Positions 7,871-16,423 of a stretch of DNA of 64,000 bases are shown here, in pieces. Positions within the stretch are counted from its first letter, which is position 1; every line of letters begins with the position of its first letter. Under the pieces are notes generated by a model. That model searched no databases, was not told the DNA's origin, and saw only the letters and a list, made by a program, of their open reading frames with translations. Source of the DNA: Jeotgalibacillus aurantiacus (lineage in GTDB: Bacteria > Bacillota > Bacilli > Bacillales > Jeotgalibacillaceae); NCBI RefSeq assembly GCF_020595125.1, contig NZ_JACNMS010000007.1, forward strand, positions 1 through 64,000, read 5' to 3'. The translations under genes and the position numbers were made by a program.

Positions 7871-9111
7871 ACCCAGCCTCTGAATCGGCTGGCTTCGGCT
7901 GATTTTCTTACGCCGACCATGTAGGCTGCAAGGCGCATGTTGACGCGTCTGCTTTGGGCGAGGTCGTATACCTGGTTGAAGGAGTCAACGAGTTTCTTTT
8001 CGAGCTTTTCGTTCACTTCTTCTTCAGTCCAGTAGTAACCCTGGTTGTTTTGTACCCATTCGAAGTAGGATACGGTTACACCGCCGGCACTTGCCAGAAC
8101 GTCAGGTACAAGCAGGACTCCGCGCTCGTTTAGGCGGTTTGTTGCTTCGATGGTTGTTGGTCCATTTGCTGCTTCTACAATGATGCTTGCTTTGATGTTA
8201 TCAACGTTTTGAGACGTGATCTGGTTAGATACGGCTGCAGGAACGAGAATATCACATTCAATTTCAAGCAGTTCGTTGTTTGTCAGCGTGTTTTCAAACA
8301 GTGTTGTGACGGTTCCAAAGCTGTCGCGGCGGTCAAGAAGATAGTCAATATCAAGACCGTCCGGATCATGAATGGCGCCGTGTGCATCTGAAATCGCAAT
8401 GACTTTTGCGCCTGCATCATGCATGAATTTCGCGAGGAAGCTTCCTGCATTACCAAACCCCTGCACAACAACACGCGCGCCTTTAATATCAATTCCGCGT
8501 TTTTTAGCAGCCTGCTCAATACAGATGGTTACACCCTGGGCAGTCGCTTTTTCGCGCCCCTGTGATCCACCAAGTACGATCGGCTTCCCTGTGATAAATC
8601 CAGGGTTGTTAAATTCATCAATACGGCTGTATTCATCCATCATCCAAGCCATAATCTGAGAGTTTGTATACACATCAGGTGCAGGAATGTCCTTTGTAGG
8701 TCCTACAATCTGACTGATCGCGCGCACGTAGGCACGGCTCAGGCGCTCAAGCTCTCCCATAGACATCGTTCTCGGATCACAAATGATACCGCCTTTTCCT
8801 CCACCATACGGAAGGTCAACGATTCCACATTTTAATGTCATCCACATTGAAAGTGCTTTTACTTCTTCTTCATCCACATCCGGATGAAATCGCACCCCAC
8901 CTTTAGTCGGTCCGACAGAATCGTTGTGCTGTGCACGGTAACCCGTGAAAACACGTGTGCTTCCGTCGTCCATTCTGACAGGCATACGTACAGTCAGAAG
9001 ACGCATCGGTTCTTTCATTAATTCGTAAACAGCGTCATCATACCCCATTTTAGTCAGTGCTTCGTGAATAACCTCTTGCGTAGACGTAAAGAGATTCAAA
9101 TTTTCTGCCAT
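7867..9111 (-). CDS. NAD-specific glutamate dehydrogenase (catabolic, RocG/GudB family)
   Basis: 414 residues. It oxidatively deaminates glutamate to 2-oxoglutarate, the last step of arginine/ornithine/proline breakdown. Seen: substrate-binding PTKGGVRFHP near residue 85, catalytic lysine segment LPYGGGKGG near 115, GPTKDIPAPDVYT near 150 and the Rossmann motif VVQGFGNAGSFLAKF near 225. It lies downstream of rocA and rocD on the same strand, which favours a RocG role, but gudB cannot be excluded. The stop codon lies inside a duplicated repeat, so the last codons and 3' UTR are repeat-derived or were invaded. Confidence 0.95.
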   Translation of the reverse strand: MAENLNLFTSTQEVIHEALTKMGYDDAVYELMKEPMRLLTVRMPVRMDDGSTRVFTGYRAQHNDSVGPTKGGVRFHPDVDEEEVKALSMWMTLKCGIVDLPYGGGKGGIICDPRTMSMGELERLSRAYVRAISQIVGPTKDIPAPDVYTNSQIMAWMMDEYSRIDEFNNPGFITGKPIVLGGSQGREKATAQGVTICIEQAAKKRGIDIKGARVVVQGFGNAGSFLAKFMHDAGAKVIAISDAHGAIHDPDGLDIDYLLDRRDSFGTVTTLFENTLTNNELLEIECDILVPAAVSNQITSQNVDNIKASIIVEAANGPTTIEATNRLNERGVLLVPDVLASAGGVTVSYFEWVQNNQGYYWTEEEVNEKLEKKLVDSFNQVYDLAQSRRVNMRLAAYMVGVRKSAEASRFRGWV

Positions 9112-9202
9112 GATTATTGTTCGCCTCTTTTATTTCAATTAGTGTGAATCGGCATAATTGTAACATAACCCAACTCATTAGACGATGATTTTAAGAAGAA
9201 AG

Positions 9203-10399
9203 TTAGGAAAGAACAGCCGTGATTTTTTCGATCGCCCAATCCAGTTCTTCTTTAGAGATCACAAGTGGCGGTGCAAAGCGGATAACAGTCTCATGCGTCT
9301 CTTTGCAGAGCAGTCCCTGCTGCTTTAATTCCTCACAGTATTTACGTGCAGGCTCATTCAATTCCATCCCGATAAACAGTCCGCTTCCACGTACTTCCTT
9401 AATAACCGGGTTATCAATTTTACGAAGAGCTTCCATAAAGTAATTTCCAAGCTCCAGTGAACGATCTGCAAGATTCTCCTCACGCAGGACATTCAGTGAT
9501 GCGATAGATACAGCACACGCCATTGGATTTCCGCCAAATGTCGAGCCGTGTGATCCCGGATTAAATACGCCAAGTACTTCTTTATCCGCAACAACACAAG
9601 AAATCGGGAATACCCCGCCTCCAAGTGCTTTTCCGAGAATGTACATGTCAGGATCAACATCTTCCCATTCGCAGGCAAACATTTTTCCTGAACGGCAAAG
9701 GCCTGCCTGGATTTCGTCTGCAATAAATAAAACGTTGTGCTCTTTACACAGCTCACGCGCTGCTTTCAGGAAACCTTTTGGCGGAAATACAATTCCAGCT
9801 TCTCCCTGGATCGGCTCAATTAAAAAGGCTGCTGTGTTTGGTGTAATCGCTTCTTTTAAAGCATCAAGATCACCATATGGTACAAGCTTGATTCCTGGAA
9901 GCATCGGACCGAATCCGCGCTGGTACTCTGCTTCTGATGAAAGGGAAACGGCTGTCATCGTCCGGCCATGGAAATTACCGTGGCAGGCAATGATTTCTGC
10001 ACGATCCTTTTCTACACCCTTGACTTCATATGCCCAGCGTCTTGCTGTTTTAACAGCTGTTTCCACCGCTTCTGCTCCGGTATTCATTGGAAGTGCCATT
10101 TCTTTTCCTGACAATTCACAGATGAGTTCATACCATGGTGCAAGCTGATCATTATGGAATGCGCGGGATGTAAGCGTCACTTTGTCCGCCTGATCCTTCA
10201 GCGCCTGGATGATTTTCGGGTGTCTGTGCCCCTGGTTAACAGCCGAGTAGGCACTCAGCATATCCATATATTTATTGCCTTCCGGGTCCTTTACCCAGAC
10301 GCCTTCCGCCTCTGAGATGACGATTGGCAGCGGATGATAATTGTTTGCGCCGAAGCGTTCTGTTTTTTCAATAATTGACGTTGATGTAGATGTCACCAT
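9203..10399 (-). CDS. rocD: Ornithine aminotransferase
   Basis: 398 residues, class III PLP aminotransferase. It converts ornithine and 2-oxoglutarate to glutamate semialdehyde and glutamate. Seen: [21 protein letters not shown]-site [11 protein letters not shown] and [15 protein letters not shown], catalytic lysine in [18 protein letters not shown] at 10399 is chosen because AAAGGAG lies 8 nt upstream; the in-frame GTG at 10408 has no site. It sits between rocA and glutamate dehydrogenase, 91 nt from the latter. Confidence 0.95.
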   Translation of the reverse strand: MVTSTSTSIIEKTERFGANNYHPLPIVISEAEGVWVKDPEGNKYMDMLSAYSAVNQGHRHPKIIQALKDQADKVTLTSRAFHNDQLAPWYELICELSGKEMALPMNTGAEAVETAVKTARRWAYEVKGVEKDRAEIIACHGNFHGRTMTAVSLSSEAEYQRGFGPMLPGIKLVPYGDLDALKEAITPNTAAFLIEPIQGEAGIVFPPKGFLKAARELCKEHNVLFIADEIQAGLCRSGKMFACEWEDVDPDMYILGKALGGGVFPISCVVADKEVLGVFNPGSHGSTFGGNPMACAVSIASLNVLREENLADRSLELGNYFMEALRKIDNPVIKEVRGSGLFIGMELNEPARKYCEELKQQGLLCKETHETVIRFAPPLVISKEELDWAIEKITAVLS

Positions 10400-10464
10400 G
10401 TTGCACACTCCTTTTGTTGTTCTTTACTCATTATATAACAAAGCCATTCTTTCCTGAATATGAG

Positions 10465-10545
10465 AAAAACCGGCTGGAAGAGAGTAAAAAGGCAGTTTCC
10501 CTTTTACGGGATCGCTCCCGCATCGTCGTCTCTTGCCGGCCGGCA
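10465..10545 (-). terminator. Branched hairpin between rocA and rocD, possible terminator
   Basis: On the minus strand GCCGGCAAGAGA pairs with TCTCTTCCAGCCGG and a TTTTT run follows. Between the arms are two smaller hairpins (GCGGGAGCGATCCCGT and AGGGAAACTGCCT), giving a multi-branch structure. It would separate rocA from rocD transcription, or act as a partial terminator. Confidence 0.6.
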
Positions 10546-10552
10546 TCATCCA

Positions 10553-12097
10553 TTACAGCATTTCTGAAGTTGTTTTTGCCTGCATGTGAAGCGTCAGATA
10601 ATCAGGACCACCTGCTTTTGAGTCTGTTCCTGACATGTTGAATCCGCCAAATGGCTGGTAGCCAACAATCGCACCTGTACATCCGCGGTTGAAATAAAGG
10701 TTTCCAACGTGGAAATCTTCACGTGCTTTTTCCTGATTCATGCGGTTATTTGTAATCACAGCACCTGTCAGGCCGTATTCTGTGTTATTTGCGATTTCAA
10801 GGGCATGATCAAAATCCTTCGCCTTTGTAAATCCAACAACCGGTCCGAAGATTTCTTCCTGCATCAGACGTGCGTCCGGTGCAAGATCAGCGAATACAGT
10901 CGGCTTTACGAAATAGCCCTTCTTGTCATCGCCTTCCCCACCTGCAACAAGGCGGCCTTCTTCTTTCCCGATTTCAATATAGCTCATGATTTTATCAAAT
11001 GCAGCCTGATCAATTACCGGCCCCATGAATGTATCCGGCGTCTTCGTTTCACCAACAGAAAGTTCTTTCGTCAGTTCAACTACGCGCTCAAGCACCTGGT
11101 CATATACTTCTTCCAACACAACGGCACGGGAACATGCTGAACATTTCTGACCGCTGAAACCGAATGCTGACTTCACGATTGATTGAGCCGCCAGTTCAAG
11201 ATCCGCATCCTTATCTACAACGATCGTATCTTTTCCACCCATTTCAGCAATCACACGCTTCAGCCAGATCTGGCCAGGGTGTACTTTTGCAGCGCGCTCA
11301 TAAATACGCGTTCCAACATCGCGAGATCCTGTGAAAGAGATGAAGCGAGTTTTCGGGTGGTCAACAAGATAGTCTCCCACTTCTTTTCCGCTTCCAGGAA
11401 TGTAATTTAAAACGCCTTTAGGAAGACCTGCTTCCTCCATGACTTCAACAAATTTTGCAGCGACAACCGGTGTCGTTGAAGCCGGCTTAAGAAGAACAGT
11501 GTTACCTGTTACGATTGCAGCCACAGCTGTTCCAGCCATAATCGCAAATGCGAAGTTCCATGGAGAGATGACAACACCTACACCTAAAGGAATGTAATCA
11601 TAACGGTTAAACTCACCTGGACGACTTTCCACTTTCTTACCGTCTTTCATTGCGCGCATTTCGCGGCCATAATATTCAAGGAAATCGATGGCTTCTGCTG
11701 TGTCAGCATCCGCTTCATTCCAAGGCTTACCCGCTTCCTTTACAAGCAATGCTGAGAATTCATGTTTGCGGCGGCGCACAATGGCAGCAGCACGGAACAG
11801 AATATCTGCACGGATTTCAGGTTTTACTTTTCTCCATGATTTGAACGCTTCTTCAGCAGCCTGCATCGCTTTTTCAGCAAGCTCCTGATTCGCTTTGGAT
11901 ACCCGTCCAACGACTTCATCTTTCTTTGCCGGGTTATAAGAGACAATTTTATCTTCAGTCACGACTCTCTGGCCATCAATCACCAGTGGATAATCCTGAC
12001 CTAAGTAACCTTCAACCGTTTTAAGACCCTCTTCAAATGCTTTTCTGTTTTCCTTTACGGAAAAATCAACGAATGGCTCATGCTTGTAAGGAATCAT
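10553..12097 (-). CDS. rocA: 1-pyrroline-5-carboxylate dehydrogenase
   Basis: 514 residues, aldehyde dehydrogenase superfamily. It oxidises glutamate semialdehyde/P5C to glutamate. Seen: [18 protein letters not shown], cofactor loop [13 protein letters not shown], catalytic glutamate in VIAEMGGKD and catalytic cysteine in [13 protein letters not shown]. The open frame extends 14 codons further, but AGGAGG 8 nt before the ATG at 12097 decides the start and gives the usual RocA length. It is divergent from the RocR-like gene, so their 190-bp spacer holds the control region. Confidence 0.96.
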   Translation of the reverse strand: MIPYKHEPFVDFSVKENRKAFEEGLKTVEGYLGQDYPLVIDGQRVVTEDKIVSYNPAKKDEVVGRVSKANQELAEKAMQAAEEAFKSWRKVKPEIRADILFRAAAIVRRRKHEFSALLVKEAGKPWNEADADTAEAIDFLEYYGREMRAMKDGKKVESRPGEFNRYDYIPLGVGVVISPWNFAFAIMAGTAVAAIVTGNTVLLKPASTTPVVAAKFVEVMEEAGLPKGVLNYIPGSGKEVGDYLVDHPKTRFISFTGSRDVGTRIYERAAKVHPGQIWLKRVIAEMGGKDTIVVDKDADLELAAQSIVKSAFGFSGQKCSACSRAVVLEEVYDQVLERVVELTKELSVGETKTPDTFMGPVIDQAAFDKIMSYIEIGKEEGRLVAGGEGDDKKGYFVKPTVFADLAPDARLMQEEIFGPVVGFTKAKDFDHALEIANNTEYGLTGAVITNNRMNQEKAREDFHVGNLYFNRGCTGAIVGYQPFGGFNMSGTDSKAGGPDYLTLHMQAKTTSEML

Positions 12098-12134
12098 AAG
12101 TAAACCTCCTATATATAAATGTGATTGGGTGCTA

Positions 12135-12151
12135 TGCAAAAAATATTTGCA
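12135..12151. promoter_or_regulatory. Inverted repeat 1 in the rocA/rocR intergenic region
   Basis: Perfect TGCAAA-N5-TTTGCA palindrome centred at 12143, between rocA and its candidate promoter. It resembles the AT-rich dyads bound by RocR in B. subtilis, but this is inference. Confidence 0.5.
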
Positions 12152-12174
12152 GTTAGAAAACCCTTACATATATA

Positions 12175-12203
12175 ATAATGCAAAAGATGATTGCATTTTT
12201 CAA
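12175..12203 (-). promoter_or_regulatory. Candidate rocA promoter (sigma-A) with inverted repeat 2 in its spacer
   Basis: On the minus strand TTGAAA (12198-12203), 17-bp spacer, CATTAT (12175-12180, 4/6). A perfect palindrome AATGCAA-N7-TTGCATT occupies 12177-12197, almost exactly the spacer. It is centred 44 bp (about four helical turns) from inverted repeat 1. A -24/-12 match (GG and GC at the right spacing) also exists nearer to rocA but is otherwise poor. Confidence 0.4.
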
Positions 12204-12286
12204 GTATTTTTTCTTTTCAGTCATTTAAAAATTCTTAATTTTATATAGATGAATACATGATCAATGATTTAACAAGGGGTGGTTAG

Positions 12287-13639
12287 ATGAAATCACACAG
12301 AGGGACCGTGATCAGCACCGATTTTGTTTCTGCCATGATGGATCAGATTGATCGCGGCATCCACGTGGTAGATCCGAACGGACGAACAATCTTTTACAAT
12401 CAGAAAATGCGTGAAATGGAAGCGATGAATGATATCGATCTTCTCGATAAACGGCTGCAGGATATTTTTCAGTTTCACCCGGATGAGCGGAGCACGCTTT
12501 TGCAGGCTCTTGCATCCAAAAAACCAATTTTGAACGTCAGACAGTCCTACTTTAATGTAAATGGGCATGAAATTATGACGCTGAATGATACATTCCCCAT
12601 CATCGTCAATGGGGACATTGCTGGCGCGATCGAGGTAGCAAGAGAGCTGAGGCCGGTGGACCAGACAAAAGATACGAAACCGCCGACGCTTTCTTCCTTT
12701 GACCACTGGACCGGGAGCTCGCCTTTAGTTGCACAAATGATTTTTGAAGGAAAAAAAGCTGCACACTCTAATGATTTTCTGCTGCTGTGCGGGGAAGCAG
12801 GGAGCGGCAAGGAGCTGCTGGCGCAAAGCATTCATCTCGAACGCGGCTATCAGCATGATGCGTTTCATGCGATTGATTTCAGAACCGCTTCCGCAGAAAG
12901 CATTGACCGTTTCTTCAGCGAAATGAATGAACCATCGAATGATCCGGTTACTTATTTTATGGGGCATGTTGAATATCTGGAGCTTAAATGGCAGGAGCTG
13001 CTGAATCAGCATCTTGTGGCTGAGAAACAAAAACGTGGCAGAGACAGCCTGAAACAGTATTATATTTTGACGCTGAGTCAGGATCCCATTGATGCTGTAC
13101 AAGATGGGTTGCTGAAGAAGGACCTTTATTACACCGTAAGCGAACGGACGATTTTTGTTCCTTCGCTCAGAGAACGGATAGAGGATATAAAAGAACTGAC
13201 GGATTATTTTATTGAGGATTTCAACGCCAGATTCCAGACATCTGTCAGGGACGTCAGTGAAGAAGTGCTTCATCTCTTTTCTTCCTACGATTGGCCGGGG
13301 AATGTCCGCGAACTTGAGCATGTCATGGAAGCCTCCATGTTCGCACTCGGGAATGACCAGCGGATTGAATTTACGCACCTTCCCCACTACTTCAGGCTGA
13401 AATTTGATGACCCGGCAAGTCCCGCTCCGGTCCTGGACAGCTCAGCTTTTATGGTCAAAGAAGGCAAAGCATCACAAACACTCGATGCTTTCCTGCAGGA
13501 AGCCGAATCCTACTATATTCAGAAATCACTGCAATATCATGACCACAACATCACCAAAACAGCAGACGCGCTCGGCATGAGCCGGCAGAACCTGCAATAC
13601 AGGATGAAAAAGAACGGGCTGCTGCGTCTCAAGAAATAG
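12287..13639 (+). CDS. rocR: RocR-like regulator with PAS and Fis-type HTH domains and a degenerate AAA+ domain
   Basis: 450 residues. PAS domain at about 15-115 (IDRGIHVVDPNGRTIFYNQKM), AAA+ domain at about 140-380, Fis-type HTH at the C terminus (ITKTADALGMSRQNLQYRMKK). It aligns throughout with B. subtilis RocR, the sigma-54 activator of arginine catabolism. Walker A (GEAGSGKE) and the C-terminal YDWPGNVRELEH are kept. The GAFTGA loop is absent, Walker B is TYFMGHVEY instead of TLLLDEI, and the arginine-finger segment reads LKKDLYYTVSE instead of RKDLYYRLSV. It probably cannot hydrolyse ATP or remodel sigma-54. The ATG follows AAGGGGTGG. Confidence 0.88.
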   Translation: MKSHRGTVISTDFVSAMMDQIDRGIHVVDPNGRTIFYNQKMREMEAMNDIDLLDKRLQDIFQFHPDERSTLLQALASKKPILNVRQSYFNVNGHEIMTLNDTFPIIVNGDIAGAIEVARELRPVDQTKDTKPPTLSSFDHWTGSSPLVAQMIFEGKKAAHSNDFLLLCGEAGSGKELLAQSIHLERGYQHDAFHAIDFRTASAESIDRFFSEMNEPSNDPVTYFMGHVEYLELKWQELLNQHLVAEKQKRGRDSLKQYYILTLSQDPIDAVQDGLLKKDLYYTVSERTIFVPSLRERIEDIKELTDYFIEDFNARFQTSVRDVSEEVLHLFSSYDWPGNVRELEHVMEASMFALGNDQRIEFTHLPHYFRLKFDDPASPAPVLDSSAFMVKEGKASQTLDAFLQEAESYYIQKSLQYHDHNITKTADALGMSRQNLQYRMKKNGLLRLKK

Positions 13640-13692
13640 GGGGACGGAGCGCCCGTTCCTTTTTGGAAAAAAGAACAGGCGCTCCGTCCCCC
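13638..13692 (+). terminator. Long GC-rich hairpin after rocR
   Basis: Stem of about 20 bp: GGGGGACGGAGCGCC... against ...GGCGCTCCGTCCCCC, beginning inside the rocR stop codon region. The following CGCTTTTC is a poor T-run, so termination is likely but not certain. Short palindromes of this GGGGACGG...CCGTCCCC type recur in bacillar genomes. Confidence 0.6.
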
Positions 13693-13703
13693 GCTTTTCA
13701 AGA

Positions 13704-13880
13704 TGTCGATAGCATCGCAATTTCTGTCGGTAGGCAAGCTATTTATGTCGTTAGACTGATTTAGTGGGCTTGATTTGTTGATAGCACAATCAAATATGTT
13801 GTTAGACGATTGATTTTTGTCGATCATTTTTCGATATTTGTTGTTAGCGCCTTTGAAAGTGTCAATAGATAGACGATAAG
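13704..13880 (+). repeat. 21-nt phased array of TGTYGNTAG nonamers (8 units)
   Basis: Units start at 13704, 13725, 13746, 13776, 13797, 13818, 13839 and 13860: steps of 21, 21, 30, 21, 21, 21, 21. Each begins TGTCGATAG, TGTTGTTAG, TGTCGGTAG or similar; the remaining 12 nt of each unit are not conserved. No ORF. It fills the spacer between rocR and yugI. Confidence 0.8.
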
Positions 13881-13902
13881 GATCATCTGACAACAAACAA
13901 AA

Positions 13903-13926
13903 AAACCGGAGCAGAGCCCCGGTTTT
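13903..13926 (-). terminator. Terminator after yugI
   Basis: AAAACCGG and CCGGTTTT arms with a short loop, flanked by A and T runs, just beyond the yugI stop. Confidence 0.75.
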
Positions 13927-13938
13927 TCAGAAAAAATA

Positions 13939-14322
13939 TTAGCGCTTCATGTCAGACTGATCGATCCACTCTTGAAGCTTGTCTTTCAGGCTGTTGAAGC
14001 CAGTTGTATCTTCTGTGTGAGATACAGCTTTTGAAGCCTGTGGTGCACGGCGTTCTTTACGCTGTGGCTTTTCAGGTGCTTCTTCAGTTGCACGGATTGA
14101 AAGGCTGTACTTTCCAGCTTTCTCGTCAACAGAAAGAACTTTTACGTTTACTTCCTGACCAACAGAAAGGTGGTCATTGATGTCGTTTACGTAACCGTGA
14201 GTAATTTCTGAAATGTGAACCAGACCTTGTGTATCTTCATCAAGTGCAACGAACGCACCGTATGCCTGAATGCCTGTTACTTTACCTTTTAGTTCTTGTC
14301 CTGCTTCGAATTTTGTAGACAT
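13939..14322 (-). CDS. yugI: S1-domain RNA-binding protein (YugI / general stress protein 13 type)
   Basis: 127 residues. A single S1 domain at residues 5-75 (GQELKGKVTGIQAYGAFVAL, GLVHISEI, VGQEVNVKVLSVDEKAGKYSLSI), then a charged linker and a C-terminal tail with FNSLKDKLQEWI. Family members bind RNA or ribosomes. The start ATG follows GGAGAG. yugI also lies near the kap/patB region in B. subtilis. Confidence 0.92.
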   Translation of the reverse strand: MSTKFEAGQELKGKVTGIQAYGAFVALDEDTQGLVHISEITHGYVNDINDHLSVGQEVNVKVLSVDEKAGKYSLSIRATEEAPEKPQRKERRAPQASKAVSHTEDTTGFNSLKDKLQEWIDQSDMKR

Positions 14323-14398
14323 GGAAATCTCTCCTATAACCGATTATTTTTTATCGTTTTCACGCAATTATTGATTATATCATAGTTGGGAGATTAAA

Positions 14399-16357
14399 TC
14401 AAAACCATGTCAAATGCGCCGGATCGAAAACGGGTTTCCAGCGACCCCCTTCCTGCACGAGTTCGAACGGATATTCAGAACCATCAGTGTGAACTGCCGT
14501 TACTCTTGCAGCATTGTCAGAATCATAATCTGTTTTAAATTGAATGATGCCATCCGCATGAAAGCTCGGAATCTGCCAATTAAGATTTTCAAATTCATCA
14601 TACGACAGAGAAGTGTCAGCGACAAAATATGCGGCTTCTTTCTCCGAAGTCAGGATCATTTGTATGTATACCTGGATAACCTGATCCGGAAGCAAGGGTT
14701 TGACATCGAATTCATCCTGGAAAGTAGCAATCATGTTGGCTTTTTCATACATGGGCTGCTGATCCAGCGGGAAGTACGCTTCATTTTCCCTCACGCGATA
14801 AACGGCCGGCGCCTGTGTATACCGGTGAATAATCTCACTCGTCTCCGGATTAATAACAAAATTTTGCGCCTCAAGCTCTTCATAAATGGCGGCTATATAT
14901 CTGGCCGTTGTTGATTTTTTAAGATTTTCAGTCGTGATCATACTTTCCCAGACAGCACGAACCTCTGACGAAAGCCGATTTTCGTCATCACTCAGTTCAC
15001 GCAAAAACGCGTAAAAAAGCTGTGTATGCTGCAGCAAATAGTCATCCGCTAATTTATTTCTGCCCGCCAGTCCTGATATGATGGCCTCTGAGCCGAGCAG
15101 TTTTTGAGCCATTTGTTCATAACTCAAGTCCGTCTCTCTTTCTTCAACATAAGGAAGAGATGTCTGTTCATAAAGTAAGGAAATAGATGCATCATTTAAT
15201 TGACCACCGGCAGCCTCCATGAATTTTTCCCCGCCATACTCTACTTTGTACTCTTTTTCTTCCGGAAGTATAACAACTTCAAAACCATTTTGAGTAATGA
15301 CATCAATCAAATCCTGAGTTTCCCGTGAAGGGGAATACTCGGACAGATTACCGCCTGAAAGCTGGTCCAGCTCATAAGTGTATCCGTCTATTTTCTCCTG
15401 ATATAATGCCCGCATTCCTTTAGTTGCATCGATAAAAATATTGAGGGCATCCCCCGCCTGCTTCTCCCTTTCAAAATCAGATTCCCCTTGTATGTCAGTT
15501 ATATTTTGGTCAAACCTTTCAATTGGTGTGTTGTACACATAATCACCAATTGTCATCAGACGCTCCATCTGCATCCTGACCCCTTCAAGCTCAAACTCTT
15601 CCTCTGCCTGCCCGATCGCGTTGACGATACTTTCATATTCGTTGTAAAAAGGGGCAAAAAAATCAATGGATTGCAACTCTGCCTCATTCAGCCCTGTTTT
15701 CGTCATATGAGATTGTAAAACAGATTCTTTTAACCTCGTCATCTCCTGCATTTCGCTTTCCATTGAATCAGGCACACGCAACGTTGCCAGTTGTATCGTT
15801 TGTCCACCAGGCTGATTCGTCAGCAACGCGATGACGATTGAAAACAGCAATATCGCCGCTCCCGTGAAGTAAACCAGTTTCTTTGATTTTTTCTCCTGTG
15901 GAGAATCTGTCCTGAGTTGATTAACTTCAAACGTCTCTGCCTCTCGATTCTTTATACCTTTTGCTAAAAGGAGCAGCATTTTTTCTACCTGGTCAACAGT
16001 AACTTCATAACCCCTGTTCACACGGAGCTGATCCATCAGCAACGATAAAGCTTCATCTTTATCTGCCGGCATTTCGCTGAAGTCATCTAGATCAGCTAAG
16101 TAAAATAAAACAATCGCCGCTCTCGCTTTAGTGGGCAGCGTGATGATCTCAAGCCACAGCTCCTGATCTTCATAATGGATAAACTCATCTTTTCCCTCTT
16201 GTGAAACAGGCACATCATATATCTGATTCAGAAGCCATTTACCCTTAGCGGTATCGGACTCATTCTGATCCATCTCACATAACAGCCGACCGCGATCTTC
16301 AAAGGAAATCCCCATTGCAAACAAAAAATCATTCAGTTCTTTTTGAGGTGTAAACAC
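14399..16357 (-). CDS. Single-pass membrane protein, paralogue 1 of a tandem pair, with possible degenerate sigma region 4-like segment
   Basis: 652 residues, not recognised as a named family. Residues 1-160 are cytoplasmic and include WLEIITLPTKARAAIVLFYL, like the first helices of a sigma region 4. One membrane helix lies at about 161-180 (VYFTGAAILLFSIVIALL); the remaining ~470 residues should be outside. It is collinear with the next upstream gene: NGFEVVILPEEKEYKVEYGGEKF here matches NGFDYEYDFDQNRFHVKIGGEKF there, and LLPDQVIQVYIQMI matches LLPPEEIAVLYLNSI. Start is GTG after GGGAG. Probably cotranscribed with the upstream paralogue, 66 nt away. Confidence 0.8.
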   Translation of the reverse strand: MFTPQKELNDFLFAMGISFEDRGRLLCEMDQNESDTAKGKWLLNQIYDVPVSQEGKDEFIHYEDQELWLEIITLPTKARAAIVLFYLADLDDFSEMPADKDEALSLLMDQLRVNRGYEVTVDQVEKMLLLLAKGIKNREAETFEVNQLRTDSPQEKKSKKLVYFTGAAILLFSIVIALLTNQPGGQTIQLATLRVPDSMESEMQEMTRLKESVLQSHMTKTGLNEAELQSIDFFAPFYNEYESIVNAIGQAEEEFELEGVRMQMERLMTIGDYVYNTPIERFDQNITDIQGESDFEREKQAGDALNIFIDATKGMRALYQEKIDGYTYELDQLSGGNLSEYSPSRETQDLIDVITQNGFEVVILPEEKEYKVEYGGEKFMEAAGGQLNDASISLLYEQTSLPYVEERETDLSYEQMAQKLLGSEAIISGLAGRNKLADDYLLQHTQLFYAFLRELSDDENRLSSEVRAVWESMITTENLKKSTTARYIAAIYEELEAQNFVINPETSEIIHRYTQAPAVYRVRENEAYFPLDQQPMYEKANMIATFQDEFDVKPLLPDQVIQVYIQMILTSEKEAAYFVADTSLSYDEFENLNWQIPSFHADGIIQFKTDYDSDNAARVTAVHTDGSEYPFELVQEGGRWKPVFDPAHLTWF

Positions 16358-16380
16358 CCAATCACTCCCTGTAAAGATAA

Positions 16381-16412
16381 GAGGTCACTTCATATTCAAT
16401 CGAAGTGACCTC
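16381..16412 (-). other. Hairpin between the two membrane-protein paralogues
   Basis: Eleven-bp stem GAGGTCACTTC/GAAGTGACCTC in the 66-nt spacer. On the minus strand it is followed by TTATCTTT, a poor T-run, so it may be a leaky terminator or an RNA stability/processing hairpin that lowers expression of the second gene. Confidence 0.6.
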
Positions 16413-16423
16413 CTCCTGCTCAA

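Noticed and set aside
12150-12170. Sigma-54 (-24/-12) promoter upstream of rocA
   Set aside because: GG and GC occur at the proper spacing (GGGTTTTCTAACTGCA on the minus strand), but only about half of the consensus positions match, and the regulator seems unable to activate sigma-54.
13704-13880. Regularly spaced short repeats taken as a CRISPR array
   Set aside because: The conserved word is only 9 nt and degenerate, the period is 21 nt, and there are no cas genes. CRISPR repeats are 23 nt or longer with unique spacers.
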